Shown here piece after piece: positions 1 through 5,809 of a stretch of DNA of 6,304 bases. The stretch is taken from positions 1-6,304 of the forward strand of contig URZD01000131.1 in assembly GCA_900552305.1 (NCBI GenBank). Reading direction: 5' to 3'. Below the pieces are notes generated by a model. That model ran no database searches. It was not told the DNA's origin and was given only the letters and a program-made list of their open reading frames with translations. The position numbers and the translations under genes are program-made. How positions within the stretch are numbered: the first letter of the stretch is position 1; the number at the start of each line of letters is the position of its first letter. Source of the stretch: an uncultured Eubacteriales bacterium. GTDB taxonomy: Bacteria; Bacillota; Clostridia; Monoglobales; Monoglobaceae.

Positions 1-83
1 TGTTTAACTCTGTTATCAATCTTATACTTATCGTATCGGTCAACTTCCTTTCAAAGAGGTTGACGGAGAGCAGTCTTTGGTAG
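1..83 (+). CDS. LplB-type carbohydrate ABC transporter permease, C-terminal end (partial)
   Basis: Only the last 26 codons are present. The reading frame begins at base 3 and ends at TAG 81-83; bases 1-2 are the end of a split codon. The peptide starts FNSVINLILIVSVNFLSKRL and ends TESSLW. This is the typical end of LplB/YtcP-partner permeases: the last membrane helix (the INLILIVSVNFL stretch), a short basic cytoplasmic tail and a terminal S-L-W. The family forms half of the membrane channel of CUT1-type importers for oligosaccharides, paired with an LplC-type subunit. That subunit follows directly, with its ribosome binding site beginning at the stop codon, so the two are one operon. The call rests on a short tail, but tail and neighbour agree. 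Confidence 0.8.
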   Translation, partial: FNSVINLILIVSVNFLSKRLTESSLW

Positions 84-97
84 AGGGGGAGAAAATC

Positions 98-1018
98 ATG
101 AAAAACAATGCTGTAAGAAAAAACAGAATAAAAATGACATCGCTCAGCGACCGTATTTTCTTTACGGCGGTGGACGCGGTAATGTTTGTGATATTGCTGC
201 TTGTTCTGCTCCCTATGCTGAATGTTATTTCGTCATCAGTTTCCAATCCGAACGCGGTGCTTCAGGGCAAGGTGTTTATACTTCCGGTCGGATTCAGCTG
301 GGCGGGCTATAAAGCGGTGCTTCAGGATTCAAGAATAATTACAGGTTATCTGAACACAATACTTTATACGGGCGTGACAAGCTTTTTGGGACTTGCGGTT
401 ACAGTGCTTGCGGCTTATCCGCTTTCAAGAAAGGACTTAGAGGGAAGGAATATCTTTATGATGATATTCACCTTTACAATGCTGTTTTCGGGCGGTCTTA
501 TCCCGAACTACCTTCTTATAAAGGATTTGGGACTGATTGACAACAGACTGGCGCTGATACTTCCGGGACTTGTGAATGTCTATAACATAATAATAACGCG
601 GACGTTCTTCCAAAACAGTATCCCCGACGAGCTTTTGGAGGCGGCGAGGATTGACGGCTGCGGCAACTCAAGATTCCTTGTTCAGATGGTTTTGCCGCTG
701 TCAAAGTCGATACTTGCGGTTATTACGCTGTATTTCGTAGTTGCAAACTGGAACGCATGGTTCAATGCGTATCTGTATCTGAACGAACCGAAAAAGTTTC
801 CGCTGCAGCTGATTATAAAGGAGATACTCCTTGCAAACAGCAATTCGATGGCGGGCGAGTCGTCCGCGGCAAGCAGCGACGGCGTGAAAATGGACGCACT
901 GTCCGAGGTAATCAAGTATTCGGCAATCATGGTTTCGTGTATACCGATATGGTGCGCGTACCCGTTTGTGCAAAAACACTTTGTTAAGGGTGTAATGATT
1001 GGTTCAATTAAGGGATAG
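98..1018 (+). CDS. LplC-type carbohydrate ABC transporter permease (CUT1 family)
   Basis: This 306-residue membrane protein is the second channel subunit of an oligosaccharide importer; it would work with the LplB-type subunit upstream, a lipoprotein binding protein and a shared ATPase not seen here. Six hydrophobic segments lie at about residues 22-45, 83-108, 119-141, 151-171, 204-226 and 275-292. The cytoplasmic EAA loop that contacts the ATPase is at 181-201, reading EAARIDG, then about ten residues, then LPL. The end, FVKGVMIGSIKG, is the usual LplC tail, and the length is typical. The hydrophilic stretch at about 246-268, before the last helix, is normal for this subfamily. I chose ATG 98 because a strong AGGGGGAG site (84-91) sits 6 bases ahead; a TTG in frame at 77 overlaps the upstream stop and would add seven residues. 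The substrate cannot be read from the permease. No hairpin terminator is visible after the stop. Confidence 0.93.
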   Translation: MKNNAVRKNRIKMTSLSDRIFFTAVDAVMFVILLLVLLPMLNVISSSVSNPNAVLQGKVFILPVGFSWAGYKAVLQDSRIITGYLNTILYTGVTSFLGLAVTVLAAYPLSRKDLEGRNIFMMIFTFTMLFSGGLIPNYLLIKDLGLIDNRLALILPGLVNVYNIIITRTFFQNSIPDELLEAARIDGCGNSRFLVQMVLPLSKSILAVITLYFVVANWNAWFNAYLYLNEPKKFPLQLIIKEILLANSNSMAGESSAASSDGVKMDALSEVIKYSAIMVSCIPIWCAYPFVQKHFVKGVMIGSIKG

Positions 1019-1035
1019 ATTTTTTTGAAACAATG

Positions 1036-1044
1036 TGGTATAAT
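1036..1044 (+). promoter_or_regulatory. Extended -10 sigma-A-like promoter for the kinase-regulator pair
   Basis: TGGTATAAT is a perfect -10 hexamer (1039-1044) preceded by TG one base away, the extended -10 form that can work without a good -35. The -35 position (about 1016-1021) is poor. A TTGAAA at 1025-1030 is only 8 bp from the -10 and cannot serve as a classical partner. Transcription would start near 1051, giving a leader of about 130 nt before the kinase. The site lies just after the permease stop, so the sensor pair can be expressed independently of the transporter. It is predicted from sequence alone. Confidence 0.6.
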
Positions 1045-1105
1045 AAATACAAAGAGGGTTCAAAAGAAGTTTTGGCTTTTGTGCCGAGGCGTTTATTTTA
1101 TCGGT

Positions 1106-1137
1106 GTAAAGCAAGCCGATTGACTGCTTGCGTTTAC
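1106..1137 (+). promoter_or_regulatory. Hairpin in the kinase 5' leader
   Basis: GTAAAGCAAGC (1106-1116) pairs with GCTTGC (1126-1131) and TTTAC (1133-1137). This makes an 11-bp stem with a single bulged G at 1132 and a 9-base loop. No T run follows, so it is not an intrinsic terminator. It lies about 35 bases before the likely ribosome binding site of the kinase. ATCGG at 1100-1104 can pair with CCGAT at 1116-1120, largely in the hairpin loop, giving a competing or pseudoknot-like arrangement. I recognise no known riboswitch class. The pairing is seen directly; a regulatory role is inference. Confidence 0.4.
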
Positions 1138-1172
1138 GATGCAATAAATACCGAATAAAAAATTACGGGTAC

Positions 1173-1178
1173 GGTGAT
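1173..1178 (+). promoter_or_regulatory. Ribosome binding site deciding the kinase start
   Basis: GGTGAT matches the 3' part of the extended Shine-Dalgarno sequence AGGAGGTGATC and ends four bases before ATG 1183. It overlaps the alternative GTG start at 1174, which has only a poor GGG ahead of it. This favours ATG 1183 by a modest margin. Confidence 0.45.
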
Positions 1179-1182
1179 TCGG

Positions 1183-2913
1183 ATGAAAGAGAGAAGCGTA
1201 AACATTCTGAAAAATTTGCCGCTTTCACGCAAGATGTTGGTTATTTATATCTCTTGCGTGATTGTACCCGTTATGATTCTGAGTATTTTTTATTACCATA
1301 TATCAAAAACGGGAATACAGCGACAGGAAAAAAAGGATCTTGAAAGCGCGGTTGTCAAATCGGAAAACTCGATTCAGTCCATAATGGACAAGACGGTACT
1401 TGTGCGGGAGCTTATCGCATACGACAGCGAGGTAGCAGACATACTTGCGATAGACGGCGAAAGTGAAAAAAGTCTTATAAAGGCTTCAAATTCGCTTGAC
1501 AGCAAGGCTTTGCCTTACAAGACAAACGATTTTCTGGAGTCGCTGAGAATTTACACCAAAAATCCGTATCTGTACAGCAGTACGGTTCACAGGCGGATGT
1601 CGGAGCTTGAAAAAACCGGCTGGATTGAAAAATACGGACTCAAAAGCGGAAGCTACTGCGTGTTTTTGAATAGGGATGACGAGACTGAGCGAACAAATCT
1701 GATAATGCTGTCAATGCTCAGGAAAACAAGGGCAAGCGACACCAATATTCTCCGGCTTGATTTGCCTACCGCCGTGCTGTCAAGAGAGCTGGAAACAAAC
1801 GCGATAAAGGGCAGCATATATCTTGTGGATGAAAACAACCGTATAATTGCGCTTGCTGCGCCGGAAAACGGCAGCGCGGAGCATTCGGAGGGCGAGACGC
1901 TCAGACTTGACGAGCCGGACACGATATACCGCGAGCTGGACTTTCCGCGCGGGTACAAGGTTGTGTCAAGATATTTTCCGAACAGGTCGGAATATGTGCT
2001 TGAGGCTCAGACGATGCAGTTCATATTGGTAGTGTTGTTTATACTTTTGCTTTCAACGGTGATAATATATTTGATTACAAAATCGCTTACAAATAAAATG
2101 AATAAGCTCACCGCGTGTACCGTTAAAATACAGCGCGGGATTTTTGAGCCTGTGGACGAGAGCGATGCGGGCGAGGACGAAATCGGCGTTTTGTTCCACG
2201 GAGTAAATGATGCCGTGTGCAAGATAAACTCGCTGATAAACGAGGTGTATGCGGAGCGGATAAAGAACGCGGAGGCGGAAAAGGCGCGGTATCAAATGGA
2301 GCTTTCCGCGCTTCAGGCGAGGGTAGACCCGCATTTTATGTTCAATGTATTTGAAGTAATGCGCATGAAGGTAGTCAAGCGCGGCGACAAGGAGCTTGCG
2401 GCGGTAATAAAAGAAATTTCCAAAATATTCAGAATGTTAATCTCATGGAACAGCGACACAGTGACGCTTGACGAGGAAATGAAATTCGTCGACGCATTTT
2501 TGAAAATTCAGCCGTACAGTATAGACGACGAGGAAATGGATATATCGGTATCGGTCTCCGACGACGCGCGACGATGTCTTTTGCCAAAAATGTCCGTTCA
2601 GGTATTTGTGGAAAATGCCTTTTTGCACGGACTGGAGAACATAAGCGACAACAGGTGTTTTTCACTTGACGCGCATATCAAGGACGAAAAACTTGTAATT
2701 ACCGTATGCGACAACGGCTGCGGAATAGATGAGGAAACACTTGCCAAAATAAGGAACGGAGAGCCGCTTGAAAGCAAAAAGGGCGGCATGGGAATAAAAA
2801 ATGTTTTGTCAAGGCTGAAATATTATTTTGAGGATGATTACACATTTAGGATAACCAGCGTACCATATACCGAAACGAAGATTAAGCTGATATTGCCTAT
2901 AAAATACGAATAG
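1183..2913 (+). CDS. YesM-type sensor histidine kinase
   Basis: This 576-residue membrane kinase would autophosphorylate on a histidine and pass the phosphate to the response regulator encoded next. A first membrane helix (about 18-38) and a second (about 280-298) bracket an extracellular region of some 240 residues, the presumed ligand sensor. A HAMP-like linker follows, then a short coiled segment. The His_kinase domain (PF06580 type) has PHFMFN with the phospho-acceptor H384. The ATP-binding domain has the N-box VENAFLHG (N478), DNGCG (510-514) and GGMG (534-537). All catalytic motifs are intact and the length is normal for YesM. The start is ATG 1183, chosen for GGTGAT at 1173-1178; GTG 1174 would add three residues. 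The gene follows its own promoter and a structured leader and sits 13 bp before its partner. By family, the signal is likely a saccharide handled by the adjacent transporter; that is inference. Confidence 0.93.
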   Translation: MKERSVNILKNLPLSRKMLVIYISCVIVPVMILSIFYYHISKTGIQRQEKKDLESAVVKSENSIQSIMDKTVLVRELIAYDSEVADILAIDGESEKSLIKASNSLDSKALPYKTNDFLESLRIYTKNPYLYSSTVHRRMSELEKTGWIEKYGLKSGSYCVFLNRDDETERTNLIMLSMLRKTRASDTNILRLDLPTAVLSRELETNAIKGSIYLVDENNRIIALAAPENGSAEHSEGETLRLDEPDTIYRELDFPRGYKVVSRYFPNRSEYVLEAQTMQFILVVLFILLLSTVIIYLITKSLTNKMNKLTACTVKIQRGIFEPVDESDAGEDEIGVLFHGVNDAVCKINSLINEVYAERIKNAEAEKARYQMELSALQARVDPHFMFNVFEVMRMKVVKRGDKELAAVIKEISKIFRMLISWNSDTVTLDEEMKFVDAFLKIQPYSIDDEEMDISVSVSDDARRCLLPKMSVQVFVENAFLHGLENISDNRCFSLDAHIKDEKLVITVCDNGCGIDEETLAKIRNGEPLESKKGGMGIKNVLSRLKYYFEDDYTFRITSVPYTETKIKLILPIKYE

Positions 2914-2926
2914 GAGATGTTTTGCC

Positions 2927-4444
2927 ATGTTGAAGGCGCTGTTGCTTGACGACAAAAAGAGTATCATCGAGGGAATGACCGAGCTTATCGAATGGGAAAA
3001 ATACGGATTTGAGATAGCTGCGGCGCTCAGAAAATCCGATGAAGCCCTTGAATTTCTGAAGAACAGGCATATCGATTTGGTGATTACCGATATTCGTATG
3101 CCGGGGATGTCGGGGCTTGAACTGATTGAGGAAATAAAAAAGTTTAAGCCGCAGCTTAAGTTTATAATTATAAGCGGGTATGCAGAGTTTGAGTATGTAA
3201 AACAGGCTATCGACAGAAAGGTTGACGGCTATCTTCTCAAGCCGGTTGACGAGGAGGAGCTTATCAAGGCTCTTGTCCGCGTCAAAAACGAGATTGAGGA
3301 CGAGAGAAGGTATATAAAAAGAAAATTTGACGAGTATATAAGGCGTGTATTCTCCGGGGAAACGGGTGCGGCTGCCGAAAAGGGCTGCTTTGACAATTCC
3401 AATGAGATGCGGTATATTCTTATACGGCAGTTCGACGAAAATCACCTGTCGACCGCGGAGGGACATATTAACATAGAAATTATGAACCGCGCTTTTGATA
3501 TGCTTACCGGGGAATACGGAGAGAAAAGCTCGGTATATATCGGCAAAAGCGACATGGGCGACATAGAAATGATTGTGGATTCAAGCGAGTACGGCGGCAG
3601 CATTCTGCACTTCTGCGTGGATATTGCGGAACGGTTGAGGAATGATTTTGTGCTGCTTGTCGGAAAGGAAACGGACTCGCTTGAACATATCCGCGAATCA
3701 AGGGAGTCGGTGCGCAACATTAAAAACGCATTTATTTACGAAACGGACAGGCGAATACTGATTTACGAGCAATGCAACCTTAACTTTTCAAGTGCGCTCA
3801 GCGGTACGGATTTTTGCCGCGAGGCAGTGAACGCAATAAAGAATTTGCGCGGCGAGGAGCTTGACGGCGCGGTTGACGCGCTCTGCGTGCGGCTTAAAGA
3901 GGAAAATGTACACCCCGATACCGTGATGATGTATATTTATAATGTTATATTTGAGGTCGGCAATCGGCTGAGCGATGCGGAGGACAAGATAGTCAAGTTC
4001 TTTTATCGGTATTCGGTACTCAAAAAGTCGCCGCTTATCAGTTTTAAAACGCTTTGCACGTTTATGAAGGATATGTCGCGTGACCTTGCGCGGCTGATGG
4101 ACGAATACAAGGAGAAAAACACCTCCGGCGTTGTGGGCGAGATTGTCGATTATATTAACGAGAATTATGCACAGCCTGATTTAAAGCTGCAAACGGTGGC
4201 GGATAAGTATTATGTGAACAGCGGCTATCTGGGCAAGCTGTTTACAGAGAAGGTGGGGGTACGGTTCAATACCTACCTTCTTAAAATACGTATTGAGAAA
4301 TCAAAGGAGCTTTTGCGCAGCAGTAATTACAAGATATATGAGATTGCGCAAATGGTAGGATTCAACGACCCGAATTATTTTTCGGTAAAGTTTGCGGAGA
4401 TGGAGAACGTTTCGCCGGTTGCATACAGAGAAAACAACCGATAA
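2927..4444 (+). CDS. YesN-type response regulator, receiver plus AraC DNA-binding domain
   Basis: This 505-residue cytoplasmic transcription factor is the cognate partner of the kinase just upstream. The receiver domain (about 1-120) has the acidic pair D8-D9, phospho-acceptor D55 in TDIRMPG, S83 in the ISGY segment and K105-P106 in LLKPVD. All active-site positions are present. A middle region of about 280 residues, common in YesN proteins, has no motif I can name. The C-terminal AraC/XylS domain spans about 404-503, with two helix-turn-helix units; the second carries the hallmark IYEIAQMVGFNDPNYFSVKF. The start ATG 2927 is preceded by AGGAG (2912-2916), which overlaps the kinase stop codon, so translation is probably coupled. 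Likely targets are the transporter operon or the tandem repeat just downstream, but no binding has been shown. Confidence 0.94.
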   Translation: MLKALLLDDKKSIIEGMTELIEWEKYGFEIAAALRKSDEALEFLKNRHIDLVITDIRMPGMSGLELIEEIKKFKPQLKFIIISGYAEFEYVKQAIDRKVDGYLLKPVDEEELIKALVRVKNEIEDERRYIKRKFDEYIRRVFSGETGAAAEKGCFDNSNEMRYILIRQFDENHLSTAEGHINIEIMNRAFDMLTGEYGEKSSVYIGKSDMGDIEMIVDSSEYGGSILHFCVDIAERLRNDFVLLVGKETDSLEHIRESRESVRNIKNAFIYETDRRILIYEQCNLNFSSALSGTDFCREAVNAIKNLRGEELDGAVDALCVRLKEENVHPDTVMMYIYNVIFEVGNRLSDAEDKIVKFFYRYSVLKKSPLISFKTLCTFMKDMSRDLARLMDEYKEKNTSGVVGEIVDYINENYAQPDLKLQTVADKYYVNSGYLGKLFTEKVGVRFNTYLLKIRIEKSKELLRSSNYKIYEIAQMVGFNDPNYFSVKFAEMENVSPVAYRENNR

Positions 4445-4481
4445 TGCGATTAAGGGCGAAAACAGGCTATAAAGTAGGTCG

Positions 4482-4503
4482 TTGCAGAAGTTTTTGCAGA
4501 GGT
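4482..4503 (+). repeat. Tandem direct repeat upstream of the -35 box
   Basis: TTGCAGAAGT (4482-4491) and TTGCAGAGGT (4494-4503) match at 9 of 10 positions with a 12-bp period. The second copy ends 7 bp before the -35 hexamer at 4511, an activator-like position. AraC-family regulators often bind direct repeats, and one is encoded immediately upstream. This could be an operator, but two copies of 10 bp are weak evidence. Confidence 0.35.
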
Positions 4504-4510
4504 GCGAAGG

Positions 4511-4539
4511 TTGACAAATAAAATGATTTATGATAGAAT
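4511..4539 (+). promoter_or_regulatory. Near-consensus sigma-A promoter
   Basis: TTGACA (4511-4516), a 17-bp spacer and TAGAAT (4534-4539), with TG at 4531-4532 giving an extended -10. This is the best promoter in the window. Start of transcription would be near 4546, only about 30 bases before a strong terminator palindrome. Its product is thus a short RNA, or a leader of the downstream exported-protein gene by readthrough. Confidence 0.75.
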
Positions 4540-4574
4540 TTAACGGTAGAAATCGGATTCTGTCGTGACGGCAA

Positions 4575-4612
4575 AAAAGCCGCGGCAATTATAATTGCCG
4601 CGGCTTTTAAGT
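4575..4612 (+). terminator. Intrinsic terminator, 34-nt perfect palindrome, probably bidirectional
   Basis: Bases 4575-4608 form a perfect inverted repeat centred at 4591/4592. The arm is AAAAGCCGCGGCAATT, so a long stem with a GC-rich core forms with the central bases as the loop. On the + strand the trailing run is TTTT and then AAG. Read on the - strand it is followed by six Ts, so it would terminate better in that direction. No - strand gene is seen in the window. It ends the kinase-regulator transcript and also stops or attenuates transcription from the promoter at 4511. Confidence 0.85.
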
Positions 4613-4660
4613 ATAGATATGTGAGTATGCCGCAATGCGGTTTAAACAGATAAATTTATG

Positions 4661-4681
4661 AAAATACTGCGTTAAAATACT
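4661..4681 (+). repeat. Short direct repeat ahead of the exported-protein gene
   Basis: AAAATACT occurs at 4661-4668 and 4674-4681, a 13-bp period, ending about 24 bases before ATG 4706. The second copy lies in GTTAAAATAC, which offers a weak -10 (TAAAAT, 4673-4678) without a matching -35. Function is unknown and it may be chance in an AT-rich stretch. Confidence 0.25.
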
Positions 4682-4705
4682 CGGTAATCGTATACGGGGG
4701 TTATT

Positions 4706-5809
4706 ATGAAAAAACGATTTATTGCGTTTATTCTGATATTTTGTATAGGTACGGCTGCGCTCATGGGCGGCGGGACAGGCTGCGCAGCTGCGGACGGGGG
4801 AATATCTGCGGATATTTTGGACGGCGCGGCGGCGTATCTGCTGCGGAATGTTGAAAATCCGACGGTTTCGTCTGTCGGCGGGGAGTGGACGGTTATCGCC
4901 ATTGCCCGGAGCGGAAGGCTGCCGCGTGAGTATGCCGAAAAATACCTTGTCAATCTTGAAAAATATTTGACGGAGTGCGGCGGAGCGTTAAGCGAAAGAA
5001 AATATACAGAGTACTCAAGAGTTATTCTTGCACTTACGGCGCTCGGAAAAAATCCGCAGGACGCGGCGGGGTATGATTTGACGCTGCCGCTCGGCGATTT
5101 TGAGGGAACTGTCAGACAGGGAATAAACGGTGCGATATGGGCGCTTGCCGCGCTTGACAGCGGAAAATATCAGATTCCGAAAAACAGCGGCGCGGCAGTG
5201 CAGGCAAGCCGCGAAATGTATATAGATTACATTTTGGGGCGGCAGCTGCCATGCGGCGGATTTTCGCTTAATTCCGCATCGGAAAACGCCGACCCCGACA
5301 TCACGGGAATGGCGCTTGCCGCGCTTGCGGGGTATACGGATTCGGAAAATGTTGCGGCTGCGGTTGACAAAGCGGTGGAATACCTGTCTTTGGCACAAAA
5401 TGAAAACGGCGGCTACGAAAGCTGGGGGACGGAGAACCCGGAGAGCGCGGCGCAGGTTTTGATTGGAATTACGTCGGTCGGAATATCACCGCGCGACAGT
5501 CGGTTTATAAAGAACGGAAGAACGCTTATTGACAATATTTTGAGCTTTGCGCGGTCTGACGGCGGCTTTGAGCATGAGCGCGGCGGCGGTGCGGGAGTTA
5601 TGCCGACAGAACAGGCTCTTTGCGGACTGGCGGCGGCTTTGCGCTTTGAAAACGGAGAAAGCGGGATTTTTGATATGAGCGCTGCGGATAAAACAGAGCA
5701 AAATCGCATAAATGCGGCGGAACTGCTCTGGTATATCCGTATGCGAAGATATACCAAAGGAAATGTATTTCTATATAATTATGTCTGTAGAGGGAGCGGT
5801 CAAAGATGA
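4706..5809 (+). CDS. Exported alpha/alpha-barrel protein, prenyltransferase/squalene-oxidase-repeat superfamily (transcobalamin-like)
   Basis: A 367-residue exported protein. The N-terminus has basic KKR, a hydrophobic core (about 5-22) and AAA at 27-29, suggesting signal-peptidase cleavage before D30. C26 in GGTGC could instead be a weak lipobox. The body shows helical repeats of the terpenoid-cyclase-like fold: CGGFSL at 183 with DPDITGMALAAL from 196, NENGGYESW from 232 with NPESAAQVL, and SDGGFEHE from 284 with PTEQALCGLAAAL. I see no DxDD catalytic motif of squalene cyclases, and export argues against lipid cyclisation. The ITGMALAAL and NPESAAQVL segments resemble corresponding parts of human intrinsic factor, as I recall them. 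The next gene overlaps by ATGA and encodes DUF4430, the other half of transcobalamin-type proteins. A role in binding cobalamin or another surface ligand is inference. The start ATG 4706 has GGGGG (4696-4700) 5 bases ahead. Transcription probably comes from the promoter at 4511 through the terminator. Confidence 0.8.
   Translation: MKKRFIAFILIFCIGTAALMGGGTGCAAADGGISADILDGAAAYLLRNVENPTVSSVGGEWTVIAIARSGRLPREYAEKYLVNLEKYLTECGGALSERKYTEYSRVILALTALGKNPQDAAGYDLTLPLGDFEGTVRQGINGAIWALAALDSGKYQIPKNSGAAVQASREMYIDYILGRQLPCGGFSLNSASENADPDITGMALAALAGYTDSENVAAAVDKAVEYLSLAQNENGGYESWGTENPESAAQVLIGITSVGISPRDSRFIKNGRTLIDNILSFARSDGGFEHERGGGAGVMPTEQALCGLAAALRFENGESGIFDMSAADKTEQNRINAAELLWYIRMRRYTKGNVFLYNYVCRGSGQR

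Noticed and set aside
77..97. TTG start at 77 that would extend the LplC-type permease by seven residues
   Set aside because: It overlaps the upstream stop, has no ribosome binding site of its own, and the strong AGGGGGAG site fits ATG 98.
834..901. Hydrophilic Ser/Ala/Gly-rich stretch in the LplC-type permease as an unusual insertion
   Set aside because: LplC-subfamily permeases normally carry a variable hydrophilic segment at this point before the last helix.
1025..1044. TTGAAA at 1025 as the -35 partner of TATAAT at 1039
   Set aside because: The spacer is 8 bp rather than about 17; the extended -10 motif explains the site better.
2897..3466. Long open frame on the - strand across the response regulator gene
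   Set aside because: It lies fully antisense to a motif-complete response regulator gene, has no recognisable domain, and reflects the codon bias of the real gene. The same holds for the other - strand frames, including 5015-5398 and 5957-6298.
4530..4568. Tiny frame MIEFNGRNRILS as a leader peptide of an attenuator
   Set aside because: Its ATG lies within the promoter's -10 region, upstream of the predicted transcript start, and it has no ribosome binding site.
4445..4705. Cobalamin riboswitch ahead of the transcobalamin-like pair
   Set aside because: No B12-box-like sequence or multi-stem architecture is visible; the predicted leader before the terminator is only about 30 nt.
4706..5809. 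Functional squalene or terpene cyclase
   Set aside because: The protein has an export signal, is shorter than squalene-hopene cyclases, and shows no DxDD catalytic motif; only the repeat fold is shared.
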